From positions 124,001-188,000 of the forward strand of contig NZ_AUHR01000008.1 of assembly GCF_000423285.1 (NCBI RefSeq): a stretch of 64,000 nucleotides of DNA. Reading direction: 5' to 3'. The translations under genes and the position numbers were made by a program. Below, one piece after another: positions 8,415-18,488 of the stretch. This DNA is from Laribacter hongkongensis DSM 14985. Its GTDB lineage: Bacteria > Pseudomonadota > Gammaproteobacteria > Burkholderiales > Aquaspirillaceae. The notes beneath the pieces are model-generated. The model was not told the origin of the DNA. It was given only the letters and a program-made list of their open reading frames with translations, and did no database searches. Each line of letters starts with the position of its first letter. Within the stretch, counting starts at the first letter, position 1.

Positions 8415-8825
8415 TCAGCGGAACGGATTCCAGCTCTGGTCCCCCAGCCGCTTCATCCGGTAATAGCAGGCGTTGGCCCGCATGCAGAAGAGCATCTGCG
8501 AACCGGCCGCGATGGCCTTGAGACCCCGGAGCGGATCAAAGCCGGCAAGGATCAGCACGCCTTCGATCACCACGCCCACCGCCAGGCAGAAGCCCAGGAG
8601 CCCCAGCCCCTTGCGCCACATGCCCTTCCACAGGAAATACAGTATTCCGAGGAACAGCGCCGGCGCGTTGTAGGTGAGCGCGACTCGCTCGCGCCATTCA
8701 AGCTGGTTGATGTACCGGGGGCTGGTGCCGCCAGCCTGGTCGAACAGGTCGAACTTGGCCTGCCATGTTTCGGACACGGCAGCATTCTGATTCTTTTGGG
8801 ATTTTTCCTGTTCCGCTTCAAGCAT
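8415..8825 (-). CDS. DUF2628 domain-containing membrane protein
   Basis: A 136-residue protein of unknown function. A soluble N-terminal segment ends in WRERVALTYNAPALFLG. Two hydrophobic helices follow (about residues 52-67 and 74-94), with the short WKGMWRKGLGLLG link that is characteristic of DUF2628. The tail FCMRANACYYRMKRLGDQSWNP is cysteine- and arginine-containing and probably cytoplasmic. It lies downstream of the fur-aat-bpt group on the same strand, 92 bases after bpt, and may be transcribed separately. No function is assigned. Confidence 0.75.
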   Translation of the reverse strand: MLEAEQEKSQKNQNAAVSETWQAKFDLFDQAGGTSPRYINQLEWRERVALTYNAPALFLGILYFLWKGMWRKGLGLLGFCLAVGVVIEGVLILAGFDPLRGLKAIAAGSQMLFCMRANACYYRMKRLGDQSWNPFR

Positions 8826-8917
8826 TTCTCATGACTTTCAATGCGTTGTAACCGGATGTAGCTTGACACAGACCCGGGGCAGCGCAGCTTGCGGTACGTC
8901 AAGGGCAGGCGGACGGA

Positions 8918-9658
8918 TCAGCCCCGGGGCGATGGATCGTCCTGACGGCACCACACGCCGTGCTCCAGCCGCTCCTGCGGACGGAAGTTGGTCTTGTAGG
9001 CCATCTTGCGGCAGTCGGCGATCCAGTAGCCGAGGTAGAGGTAGGGCAGGCCCAGTTGCCGGGCCAGCCGGATCTGCCAGAGCACGTTGTAGGTGCCGAA
9101 ACTCGCACGGGGCTCGTCCGGGTCGTAGAAGGTGTAGACCGCCGATACGCCGTCTTCCAGCCGGTCGATCAGGCTGACCATGCACAGCCGGTCGCCGTCG
9201 CGGAATTCGGCCAGCCAGCTTTCCACCCCGCTTTTGAGGATGAACTCGCTGTATTGCTGGCGGCTGTCGTCTTCCATGCTGCCGCCCTTGTGCCGCGACA
9301 GCTGGTAGCGCCGGTAGAGCCGGTAATGCTCTTCGTCAAACTCCAGCGGCAGCAAGCGCACCGACAGGCTGCAGTGGCGGCGCCAGGCCCGTTGCTGGCT
9401 GCGGCCGGGCGTGAACTCGGCCACCGGCACCCGCACCGAGATGCAGGCCTGGCAGACATCACAATAGGGGCGGTAGGTAAACAGGCCGCTGCGGCGGAAA
9501 CCGATCTGCACCAGCTGGCTGTAAACGCCTGCGTCGATCGATTCGGCCGGCATGGCCACCTGCGAACGGGCCTGCCGGTCCGGCAGGTAGCTGCAGGCAT
9601 ACGGTGCCGTCGCATAAAAACGGACGGTCAGCATGGCATGGTTGTCACGCAGGCTCAT
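8918..9658 (-). CDS. bpt: Aspartate/glutamate leucyltransferase (Bpt)
   Basis: Bpt (246 aa) transfers leucine from Leu-tRNA to N-terminal Asp or Glu, marking proteins for ClpS/ClpAP degradation. The conserved ATE features are the N-terminal [19 protein letters not shown], the cysteine motif [32 protein letters not shown], and [24 protein letters not shown] towards the end. The chosen start overlaps the aat stop by 14 bases; a second ATG eight codons downstream is possible. The order on this strand is fur, aat, bpt, all overlapping, so both bacterial N-degron transferases are made from one message. Confidence 0.93.
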   Translation of the reverse strand: MSLRDNHAMLTVRFYATAPYACSYLPDRQARSQVAMPAESIDAGVYSQLVQIGFRRSGLFTYRPYCDVCQACISVRVPVAEFTPGRSQQRAWRRHCSLSVRLLPLEFDEEHYRLYRRYQLSRHKGGSMEDDSRQQYSEFILKSGVESWLAEFRDGDRLCMVSLIDRLEDGVSAVYTFYDPDEPRASFGTYNVLWQIRLARQLGLPYLYLGYWIADCRKMAYKTNFRPQERLEHGVWCRQDDPSPRG

Positions 9659-10346
9659 TGCAGTGGGACCAGCGCCACAGATCGGGCGGAGCAGGTTGGG
9701 CAGTCAGTGTGTTGACTGTAGCAACAAAGTCGCTCCGGGGAATTTCGCGCCCGCCGAACCGCGCAAGATGGGCCGTGTGCATCTGGCAGTCGATCATGTC
9801 GATGCCGTGGCCGGCAAAGCGGCGCATCAGGTGTGCAAAGGCGATCTTGGATGCATCCGGTGCCTGCGCGAACATGGATTCTCCGTAGAACATGCGGCCG
9901 ATCATCACGCCGTAAAAGCCGCCTGCCAGCTGGCCGTCGATCCAGGTTTCGACCGAGTGCGCCAGCCCCAGCCGGTAAAGCTGGCTGTACGTACTGATGA
10001 TTTCCGGGGTGATCCAGCTCGCCGGTCGTGCCGGTGTGGGGGCCGCACAGGCGCGGATCACCGAACCGAATGCCCGGTCGACCGTGACGGTGTACCGGCG
10101 GTGGCGCAGCACTTTTTCCAGCGAGCGCGGGACATGAAGCTCCGCGGGATACAGCACCATGCGCGGATCAGGCGACCACCACAGCACCGGCTCACCCGGG
10201 TTGAACCACGGGAAAATGCCCCGGCGGTATGCCGTCACCAGCCGGGAAACCGGCAGGTCGGCACTGGCTGCCAGCAGACCGGAAGGTTCGGTCAGGGCCT
10301 GCTCGACGGGAGGAAACGGCTCATCCTCGTCCAGCCAGGCGATCAT
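9645..10346 (-). CDS. aat: Leucyl/phenylalanyl-tRNA--protein transferase
   Basis: Aat (233 aa) attaches Leu or Phe to proteins with N-terminal Arg or Lys. The usual blocks are present: [82 protein letters not shown], and [19 protein letters not shown]. The start codon overlaps the fur stop (ATGA), and the end overlaps the bpt start by 14 bases. Confidence 0.95.
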   Translation of the reverse strand: MIAWLDEDEPFPPVEQALTEPSGLLAASADLPVSRLVTAYRRGIFPWFNPGEPVLWWSPDPRMVLYPAELHVPRSLEKVLRHRRYTVTVDRAFGSVIRACAAPTPARPASWITPEIISTYSQLYRLGLAHSVETWIDGQLAGGFYGVMIGRMFYGESMFAQAPDASKIAFAHLMRRFAGHGIDMIDCQMHTAHLARFGGREIPRSDFVATVNTLTAQPAPPDLWRWSHCNEPA

Positions 10347-10813
10347 GGCTGCGACTGGCTGGGACCGGAGTCAGCGGCAGGTTCGGCCGGGTGACAGTGC
10401 TGGCAGTCACCCTTGAGGCAGCGACCATAGAGATAGAGCGAGTGATCGACGATTTCAAAGCCGTAGCGGGCGGCGATGCGCTCTTGCAGGGCCTCGAGTT
10501 CCGGGTCGTAAAACTCGACCACCTGCCCGCACTCCATGCACACGATGTGGTCATGGTGATGGCCCTGGTTGAGTTCGTAGACCGCCCGGTCCGACTCGAA
10601 ATGGTGCCGGGTCAGGATGCCGGCCTGCTCGAACTGGGTCAGCACGCGGTAAACCGTTGCCAGCCCCACGTCGATCTTGTCGTTGATCAGCCGGCGATAG
10701 ACATCCTCGGCCGACAGGTGATCCTGCGGATTGCTCTCGAACAGGTTGAGTATCTTGAGCCGGGGGCCGGTGGCCTTCAGGCCGATGCTCTTGAGTTGCT
10801 GCGCTTGGTTCAT
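10343..10813 (-). CDS. fur: Ferric uptake regulator Fur
   Basis: Fur (156 aa) is an Fe(II)-responsive repressor. The N-terminal winged helix is LKATGPRLKILNLFE to DVGLATVYRVLTQFEQAGIL. The metal-binding/dimerisation half has the histidine cluster NQGHHHDHIVCMECGQVVEFYDPELE and a second cysteine group CLKGDCQHCH near the C-terminus. It is divergent from bamE, the common proteobacterial fur/bamE (omlA) arrangement. A minus-strand promoter is visible upstream. Its stop overlaps the aat start, so iron regulation and the N-degron transferases share a transcript. Confidence 0.96.
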   Translation of the reverse strand: MNQAQQLKSIGLKATGPRLKILNLFESNPQDHLSAEDVYRRLINDKIDVGLATVYRVLTQFEQAGILTRHHFESDRAVYELNQGHHHDHIVCMECGQVVEFYDPELEALQERIAARYGFEIVDHSLYLYGRCLKGDCQHCHPAEPAADSGPSQSQP

Positions 10814-10850
10814 TGCTCTCGGATGTCGTGTGCGTCAACGCTTTTAAGCT

Positions 10851-10879
10851 ATCATATCGGCTTTTCGCGCACCTCCCAA
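10851..10879 (-). promoter_or_regulatory. Candidate sigma-70 promoter for fur-aat-bpt
   Basis: On the minus strand TTGGGA (10879-10874) and TATGAT (10856-10851) are 17 bases apart, about 40 bases upstream of the fur ATG. The hexamers match consensus at 4/6 and 5/6. The bamE promoter must lie in the same 80-base gap. I see no clear Fur box here. Confidence 0.45.
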
Positions 10880-10893
10880 GACTGCTGCCATCC

Positions 10894-12101
<1,208 letters not shown>

Positions 12102-12122
12102 GGTGCCGGTCATCCCCGCTTT

Positions 12123-12151
12123 CACCGCCCGCGCACTCCACGCGGGCGGTG
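12123..12151 (+). terminator. Hairpin after dapB
   Basis: CACCGCCCGCG (12123-12133) pairs with CGCGGGCGGTG (12141-12151) around a 7-base loop. The following GTGTTTGAG is only weakly T-rich, so this may be a weak intrinsic terminator or an mRNA-stabilising hairpin. It lies 11 bases before the next gene. Confidence 0.5.
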
Positions 12152-12162
12152 GTGTTTGAGCC

Positions 12163-13125
12163 ATGCCGATTGCACCTGCCCGACTGGCCCTCATCCTCGC
12201 CGGCTTGCTGCTGCTGGTTTCTCTCGCCTCCCTGCTGCTGGGCGCCGGAGCAACCATTGACGAGCTGTGGCACGGTGATCCATTCGCCTGGTCGCTGGTC
12301 CTGCAACTGCGGGCACCCCGGCTGGTACTGGCCTTGGCGGCCGGCAGCCTGCTGGCCCTGTGCGGCGCCAGCCTGCAGGCGCAGTTCCGCAACCCGCTGG
12401 CCGAACCCGGCCTGATCGGCGTCTCGGCCGGTGCCGCCCTCGGCGCCGCACTGGCCCTTGCTGCCAGCGCACCGTTCTGGCTGGTGCTGCCGGCCAGCCT
12501 GGCCGGCGCACTGACCGCCACCCATCTGGCGCAGCGACTGGCCGGGCACGGCGGCAATGCCACCGAACTCCTGCTGGCCGGCGTGGCCATCAACGCTTTT
12601 GCCGCCGCCCTGCTCACGCTCGTCATCAGCTTTGCCGACGACCAGAGCCTGCGCGGCATCACGTTCTGGCTCATGGGCAGCCTGGCGCTGGCCGACTGGC
12701 CCCTGGCTGCCGGACTGGCGCTGGTTGCCGTCACCGGTCTGGCGTTGCTGTGGCCGCGCTGGCGCCTGCTCAATGCCCTGCTGTTGGGAGAGCGGACAGC
12801 GTTTCATGCCGGATTTGCCGTGGCGCGCGAACGCCGCATGCTGGTCTGGCTGACGGCGACCCTGGTTGCCCTGACGATTTCGCTGACCGGAGGCATCGGC
12901 TTTATCGGCCTGATTGTCCCGCAGCTGGTGCGCCGGCTCTCCGGCGGACATTACCGCCAGCTGCTGCCGCTCTCGGCACTCGGCGGAGGGCTGCTGCTGG
13001 CACTGGCTGACCTGCTGGCCCGGCTGGCCGTAGCACCGGCCGAACTGCCGGTCGGCGCCATCACCAGTCTGGCCGGCGCGCCGTTTTTCCTGTGGTTGCT
13101 GCGCCAGCGCCGGGGGCTGCGCTGA
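12163..13125 (+). CDS. FecCD-family ABC transporter permease (metal-chelate, heme or cobalamin type)
   Basis: A 320-residue polytopic membrane protein of the BtuC/FhuB/HmuU family that forms the inner-membrane channel of a metal-chelate importer. Family markers are LQLRAPRLVLALAAGSLLALCGASLQAQFRNPLAEPGLIGVSAGA, LLLAGVAINAFAAALLTLV, FWLMGSLA, and SLTGGIGFIGLIVPQLVRRL, the last being the ATPase-coupling region. Its stop overlaps the ATPase gene by one base. No periplasmic binding protein and no TonB receptor lie next to it. Whether the substrate is heme, a siderophore or cobalamin cannot be decided from the sequence. No Fur box is visible in the short upstream gap. Confidence 0.88.
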   Translation: MPIAPARLALILAGLLLLVSLASLLLGAGATIDELWHGDPFAWSLVLQLRAPRLVLALAAGSLLALCGASLQAQFRNPLAEPGLIGVSAGAALGAALALAASAPFWLVLPASLAGALTATHLAQRLAGHGGNATELLLAGVAINAFAAALLTLVISFADDQSLRGITFWLMGSLALADWPLAAGLALVAVTGLALLWPRWRLLNALLLGERTAFHAGFAVARERRMLVWLTATLVALTISLTGGIGFIGLIVPQLVRRLSGGHYRQLLPLSALGGGLLLALADLLARLAVAPAELPVGAITSLAGAPFFLWLLRQRRGLR

Positions 13126-13907
13126 TGCTGCTGCGGGCCGGGAACCTGACGCTAGGCCGCCACGGCCGGACGCTGATCCGGTCGCTCAGCCTGTCGCTGA
13201 CCCCGCACCAGCTGGTGGCCGTGCTGGGACCGAACGGCGCGGGCAAGTCCACGCTGCTTGGCCTTCTGGCCGGGGAAACGCCAGCCGATGACGGCTCGCT
13301 CACGTGGCAGGGCCAGCCGCTGGCGGGTTTCTCGCCTGCCGAACTGGCACGCCGGCGCGCCTACCTGATGCAGCAGCATGAAAATGCACCGGGCCTGAGC
13401 GGCCGTGACGTGGTGGAAATCGGCCTGTTTGCCCATGGCGACCCGCGCGCCCATCAGACAGCCTGCCGGCAGGCCGTCGAACTGGCTCAGGCCGCCACCT
13501 TGCTGCCGGCGGCCTACGACACGCTGTCCGGTGGCGAACAGGCGCGGGTGCAGTTTGCCCGCGTGCTGGCGCAGGTGCTGGCCGGCTCCGGCGAGCGCCT
13601 GCTGCTGCTTGACGAGCCGACCGCAGCACTTGATCCCGCTCACCAGGAACACCTGCTGGCCACTTGCCGGCAACTTTGCCGCACGTTGCCGCTGGCCGTG
13701 GTGGTGGTCCTGCACGACCTCAACCTGGCAGCCCGCCACGCCGACCGGGTGGTGTTGCTCGATCAGGGCCGGCTGGTAGCCGATGCCGCACCGGCCGAGG
13801 CACTGACGCCGGCACGCATCGAGGCGGTATTCGGCCAGCGGGTGCATGTGCTGCCGCACCCGGACATCCCGTCCCTGCCGGTCTTCGTACCCCGCTATCC
13901 GGCCTGA
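13125..13907 (+). CDS. ABC transporter ATP-binding protein (HmuV/BtuD/FecE type)
   Basis: A 260-residue ATPase. Walker A is GPNGAGKSTLLGLL, the Q-loop region is AYLMQQHENAPGLSGRDVV, the signature is LSGGEQARVQFARVLAQ, and Walker B is RLLLLDEPTAALDP, with the switch histidine in VVVVLHDLNLAARHADRV. The RLLLLDEPT-A-LD block and the downstream VFVPRYPA tail fit HmuV-like heme importers slightly better than BtuD, but this is a weak preference. The ATG at 13125 overlaps the permease stop (TGATG). Confidence 0.88.
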   Translation: MLLRAGNLTLGRHGRTLIRSLSLSLTPHQLVAVLGPNGAGKSTLLGLLAGETPADDGSLTWQGQPLAGFSPAELARRRAYLMQQHENAPGLSGRDVVEIGLFAHGDPRAHQTACRQAVELAQAATLLPAAYDTLSGGEQARVQFARVLAQVLAGSGERLLLLDEPTAALDPAHQEHLLATCRQLCRTLPLAVVVVLHDLNLAARHADRVVLLDQGRLVADAAPAEALTPARIEAVFGQRVHVLPHPDIPSLPVFVPRYPA

Positions 13908-14069
13908 TCCCCTCTTCGCCGTTTGTCCTGTGCCCGGCCCCTCCGGCGGCAGACTCCATTACAGGCTGCTAGCTTGGAGCAACAGCCGCATTGCACCTGC
14001 ATGCCCGTACGGGCAAGCCAGGATTGCGGCCGATCCTTCTGGTATTTGCCGTTCTGCTGGAGCCTGGCC

Positions 14070-15305
14070 ATGCACCGACCGCCTGCCGCCCGATGGTCAC
14101 CTGTCGTCCCGTCCTGTGTCCTGACCGCCCTGCTGCTGGCAGGCTGCAACAAGCCGGCCGAAACGCCGGCCGTGCCGCCACAGGTGGTCAAGGCCATGAC
14201 GGTGACCCGCCAGGACGTGCCGATTGATTTTCCCTTCGTGGCCACGACCGAGAGTTCGCAGAATGTCGAAATCAACGCCCGCGTCACGGGTTACCTGGAG
14301 CGCAAGACCTACGACGAAGGCGGCACGGTCAAAAAAGGCCAGACGCTCTTCGTGCTGGACCAGAAACCGTTCCTTGCCTCACTCGAGTCAGCCCGCGCCC
14401 AGCTGGCCAACAGCCGGGCCGCGCTGGAAACCGCCCGGCTGAACCTGCGCCGCTACCAGGCACTGGCACCGCGCGGGGCTGCCTCGCAGTCCGATCTCGA
14501 CAATGCCACCGGCAGTTACCAGCAGGCCCAGGCCTCGGTGAAGGCGGCCGAAGCCAGCGTGCAGCAGGCCGAACTCAACCTCGGCTACACCGTGATCACT
14601 TCGCCGGTCGACGGCGTGGCCGGACTGGCGATCCCGGCCATCGGCACCTACATCGGCAGCAGCAACAGCAACCTTACGACAGTAGCCACGCTGAATCCGA
14701 TGTGGATCAAGTTCAGCGTGTCGGAAGGCCAGGTCCAGGCCCAGCAACAGGCCGTACGCTCGGGCAGCCTGCTCACGCCGGCCGACGGACGCTACCAGGT
14801 GGAAATCCTGCGCAGCACCGGCGAGCCTTACGATCTGGAAGGGGTGGTCACGACGGCCTCGCCGTTTTACGACAATGCCACCGGCACGTTTGTCGTCCGG
14901 GCCACGGTCAACAACAGCAAGGGGATGCTGCGGCCGAACCAGTACGTCAACATCCGCCTGAAGGGCGCGGTACGCCCCGGCAGCATTGTCCTGCCGCAAC
15001 GCGCCGTCCAGCAGGGACCGGGCAGCCAGTATGTGTGGGTGGTCGGCAAGGACAACACCGCCGAATACCGCCCGGTCACGGTGGGGCCGTGGCAGAACCT
15101 CGGCTGGCTGATCCAGAACGGCCTCGAGCCGGGCGAAAAGGTGGTGGTGGAAGGGCTGACCGCCCTGCGTCCCGGTGCACCGATGAAAGTCAGCCAGCTC
15201 TCGCCGGCCGAACTCGCAGCCCTGCTGGGCGAACCTGCTCCGGCGGCTCCGGCCACACCCGCAGCGGCACCTGCGGCAAAACTCCCCCCCGGTACCCGGC
15301 CCTGA
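14070..15305 (+). CDS. RND efflux periplasmic adaptor subunit (membrane fusion lipoprotein)
   Basis: A 411-residue adaptor of an RND tripartite pump that bridges the inner-membrane transporter and the outer-membrane channel. The ATG at 14070 has GGAG 7 bases upstream and gives a lipoprotein signal ending LTALLLAGC with the cysteine at residue 26. The lipoyl half-motif region NVEINARVTGYLERKTYDEGGTVKKGQ, a long coiled-coil hairpin (ARAQLANSRAALETARLNL to KAAEASVQQAELNL), TVITSPVDGVAG, and the C-terminal Ala/Pro-rich tail are all typical of the AcrA/MexA family. The next gene is the RND pump, 12 bases downstream. No regulator gene is adjacent. Confidence 0.93.
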   Translation: MHRPPAARWSPVVPSCVLTALLLAGCNKPAETPAVPPQVVKAMTVTRQDVPIDFPFVATTESSQNVEINARVTGYLERKTYDEGGTVKKGQTLFVLDQKPFLASLESARAQLANSRAALETARLNLRRYQALAPRGAASQSDLDNATGSYQQAQASVKAAEASVQQAELNLGYTVITSPVDGVAGLAIPAIGTYIGSSNSNLTTVATLNPMWIKFSVSEGQVQAQQQAVRSGSLLTPADGRYQVEILRSTGEPYDLEGVVTTASPFYDNATGTFVVRATVNNSKGMLRPNQYVNIRLKGAVRPGSIVLPQRAVQQGPGSQYVWVVGKDNTAEYRPVTVGPWQNLGWLIQNGLEPGEKVVVEGLTALRPGAPMKVSQLSPAELAALLGEPAPAAPATPAAAPAAKLPPGTRP

Positions 15306-15317
15306 CGGAGAGCGCTC

Positions 15318-18300
15318 ATGTTCTCGCTTTCGCGATTCTTCATCGAGCGGCCGGTCTTTGCCGCCGTACTGTCGATCATCATCGCCATACTCGGCCTGCT
15401 GGGGCTTTACAGCCTGCCGGTCCAGCAATACCCGAACATCGCCCCGGTGCAGATCACGGTGTCCGCCAGCTACCCGGGGGCCGATGCCCAGACGGCCTCA
15501 CAGTCGGTGGCCGCTCCGATCGAGCAGCAGATCATCGGGGTGGACAACCTGCTCTACCTGACGTCCAGCAGCTCCTCCAGCGGCAACATCAGCATCCAGG
15601 CCTACTTCAAGCAGGATGCCGACCCTGACATTGCCCAGGTGCAGGTACAGAACCGCGTCAGTCTCGCCACGCCACAGCTGCCGTCCGTGGTGAACCAGTA
15701 CGGCGTGACCGTCAACAAGCGTTCGTCCAGCATCCTGATGGTGGTGAACTTCTACGATCCCAGCGGCAAGATGAGCGCGCTGGACCTGAGCAACTACGTC
15801 ACCATGAACGTGCTGGACACCATCAAGCGCATTCCCGGTGCCGGCCAGGCCTCGCAGTTCGGCTCGTCCAACCAGGCCATCCGCATCTGGATGGACCCGC
15901 GCAAGATGGCGTCGCTGGGCGTTACCACTACTGACATCAAGAACGCCATCGCCAGCCAGAACGCCCTGGTCGGCGCCGGCCAGATCGGGCAGGAGCCCAG
16001 CAACAACCAGGTCGAGCTGACCATTCCGGTGGTGGCGGCCGGTGCCTTTGCCGATCCTCGCGTCTACGAAAACATGGTGATCCGCGCAGCCCAGGGCAAC
16101 AACGCCCTGGTGCAGGTCAAGGATGTCGCCCGGGTCGAACTGGGCCAGCAGAATTACCAGGGGCAGAATTTCGTCAACGGCAAGCCGGCCTCGACCGTGG
16201 CGGTGTATCTGCAAGCCGGTGCCAACAGCCTCGAGGTGGCCGACCAGGTGCGGGCCACGCTGAAAACGCTGAAGGCCGGTTTTCCGCCCGGCATGGACTA
16301 TCTGGTGGCACTGGATACCACCACCTACGTGCGCGATTCGATCAGCGAAGTGACCAAGACCCTGATCGAGGCCTTGGCACTGGTGCTGGTCATCATGTAC
16401 CTGTTCCTGCAAAACCTGCGCGCCACCTTCATTGCCACCATTGCCATCGGCGTATCGTTGCTGGGTTCGTTCATCGGGCTGGCGCTGCTGGGGTTTTCTG
16501 TCAACCTGCTCACCCTTTTTGGTCTGGTGCTGGCCATCGGCCTAGTGGTGGACGACGCCATCGTCGTCATCGAAAACGTCGAGCGGGTCATGCACGACAA
16601 TCCGGACATGCCGGTACGCGAAGCCGCCATCGAATCGATGCGCGAAGTGTCCAGCGCAGTATTCGGCATGACGCTGGTGCTGTCGTCGGTGTTCATCCCG
16701 GCACTGTTCATGAGCGGCACTACCGGCGAACTCTACAAACAGTTTGCCGCCACCATTGCCGGCGGGGTGATCGTGTCCGGCATCACGGCACTGACCCTGA
16801 CGCCCACCCTGTGCGCCATGCTGCTCAAACGCAGCGAGCCGCACACGCGCGGCCCGTTTGCGTGGTTCAACAACTGGTTTGCCAGGCTGACCCGCGGCTA
16901 CGGCCGGCTGTCGCACCTGGTGATCCGGCGCTCGCTGGTGTCCGTACTGTTCCTTGGCGTGATGCTGCTGGGCGTATGGCAACTCTTCCGCATCGTGCCG
17001 ACCAGCTTTGTGCCGCAGGAAGACCAGGGCTATCTCTTTGCCGCGCTGATGCTGCCCGAATCTTCCAGCATGCCCCGCACCATCAAGGCAGCCGATCAGC
17101 TCGACCGCATCATCCGGCGCAACCAGGCGGTGGAGGCCAACACCATCATTGACGGCTTCAGCCTGCTGGACGGCCAGAACAAGAGCAGCGTGGCCACGGC
17201 CTTCATCAACCTGAAACCCTCGGGCGAGCGTACCAAACCCGGCGAATCAGCCTTTGCCGTGCTGGAAGACATTGCCCGCCAGACCCATGCCTTTACCGCC
17301 GGCATGGTGATTCCGCTGATTCCGCCCCCGATTCCCGGCATCGGCACCCAGGCCGGCTTTGACATGTGGGTGCAAAGCCGTGGTACCGATTCACCGGCAC
17401 AGATCCAGCAGAACGTGCAGAAATTCATTGCGGCTGCCAGCAAGGAACCGGCCATCGGCACCTTGCGGACCAGCTTCAACGCCAACACGCTGCAACTGAA
17501 GGTCGACATCGACCGGGTGAAGGCCAACCTGATCGGAGCCGACATTTCCGACGTGCTGGGCACCTTGCAGGCGCAGCTGGGCTCGCTGCGGGTCAGCCAG
17601 TTCAACCAGTACAGCCGTGTCTGGGATGTCACCATCCAGTCCGAGTCTGACTACCGCCAGCGCCCGGAGGACATCGGCCTGCTCTACACCCGCACGGCCC
17701 AGGGCAACATGGTGCCGCTGTCTTCGGTGGTCAACAGCAGCTTTTCCAGCGGCCCGACCGTGATGTCGCAATACAACGGTGTGCCGGCGGCCAATGTCAC
17801 CGGCACACCGGCCAGCGGCTACAGCTCGGGCGAGGCCATTGCGGCGCTGGAGCGGGTGGCAACCGACGTGCTGCCTGCCAGCTACAGCTACGGCTGGGCC
17901 GGCCTGACCTATACCGAGGTCAGTTCCGGCAATGATTCGGTCTTCATCTTCGGACTGGGCCTGCTGATGGTGTTCCTGATCCTGGCCGTGCTGTTCGAGT
18001 CGTGGACCCTGCCGACCGCCGTGCTGGCCGCCGTGCCGTTCGGACTGCTGGGTGCCCTGCTCGCCACCTGGCTGCGCGGTCTGGACAACGACGTCTACAT
18101 GCAGATCGGCCTGCTGGTGCTGGTCGGGCTGGCAGCCAAGAACGCCATCCTGATCGTCGAATTTGCCGTGCAGCTGCACAAGGACGGCAAATCCCTGCTC
18201 GAAGCGGCGGTGGATGCCGGCGAGCTGCGCCTGCGCGCCATCATCATGACTTCGCTGGCCTTCATCTTCGGCACCCTGCCCCTGGCGCTGGCCACCGGCA

Positions 18301-18488
18301 GCGGTGCCAATGCCCGACACTCGATCGGTACCGGCATCGTGGGCGGCATGATCGTACTGTCGTCGCTCGCCCTGCTGTTCGTGCCCATGTTTTTCTACCA
18401 CTTTGAACGCTGGCGCGAAGGCAGGCAAAAACCGCAGGCTGCGGCCGGCGAACCACCGGCCGGTGACGACGAGGAAGACCGATCATGA
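15318..18488 (+). CDS. RND multidrug efflux transporter, HAE1 family (AcrB/MexB-like)
   Basis: A 1056-residue proton-driven inner-membrane pump. It begins FSLSRFFIERPVFAAVLSIII, and the two pseudo-symmetric halves each have a large periplasmic loop. The transmembrane-4 aspartates of the proton relay are D412 and D413 (LVVDDAIVVIENVERVM). The GPxx-like funnel region YPNIAPVQITVSASYPGADAQT and the C-terminal half motif GLAAKNAILIVEFAVQLHKDG are standard. Length is normal for HAE1 pumps. The stop overlaps the outer-membrane channel gene (ATGA). Substrates cannot be predicted from the sequence. Confidence 0.95.
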   Translation: MFSLSRFFIERPVFAAVLSIIIAILGLLGLYSLPVQQYPNIAPVQITVSASYPGADAQTASQSVAAPIEQQIIGVDNLLYLTSSSSSSGNISIQAYFKQDADPDIAQVQVQNRVSLATPQLPSVVNQYGVTVNKRSSSILMVVNFYDPSGKMSALDLSNYVTMNVLDTIKRIPGAGQASQFGSSNQAIRIWMDPRKMASLGVTTTDIKNAIASQNALVGAGQIGQEPSNNQVELTIPVVAAGAFADPRVYENMVIRAAQGNNALVQVKDVARVELGQQNYQGQNFVNGKPASTVAVYLQAGANSLEVADQVRATLKTLKAGFPPGMDYLVALDTTTYVRDSISEVTKTLIEALALVLVIMYLFLQNLRATFIATIAIGVSLLGSFIGLALLGFSVNLLTLFGLVLAIGLVVDDAIVVIENVERVMHDNPDMPVREAAIESMREVSSAVFGMTLVLSSVFIPALFMSGTTGELYKQFAATIAGGVIVSGITALTLTPTLCAMLLKRSEPHTRGPFAWFNNWFARLTRGYGRLSHLVIRRSLVSVLFLGVMLLGVWQLFRIVPTSFVPQEDQGYLFAALMLPESSSMPRTIKAADQLDRIIRRNQAVEANTIIDGFSLLDGQNKSSVATAFINLKPSGERTKPGESAFAVLEDIARQTHAFTAGMVIPLIPPPIPGIGTQAGFDMWVQSRGTDSPAQIQQNVQKFIAAASKEPAIGTLRTSFNANTLQLKVDIDRVKANLIGADISDVLGTLQAQLGSLRVSQFNQYSRVWDVTIQSESDYRQRPEDIGLLYTRTAQGNMVPLSSVVNSSFSSGPTVMSQYNGVPAANVTGTPASGYSSGEAIAALERVATDVLPASYSYGWAGLTYTEVSSGNDSVFIFGLGLLMVFLILAVLFESWTLPTAVLAAVPFGLLGALLATWLRGLDNDVYMQIGLLVLVGLAAKNAILIVEFAVQLHKDGKSLLEAAVDAGELRLRAIIMTSLAFIFGTLPLALATGSGANARHSIGTGIVGGMIVLSSLALLFVPMFFYHFERWREGRQKPQAAAGEPPAGDDEEDRS

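Noticed and set aside
13923-14069. Upstream extension of the RND adaptor frame
   Set aside because: The extension has no ribosome site and would destroy the lipoprotein signal at 14070.
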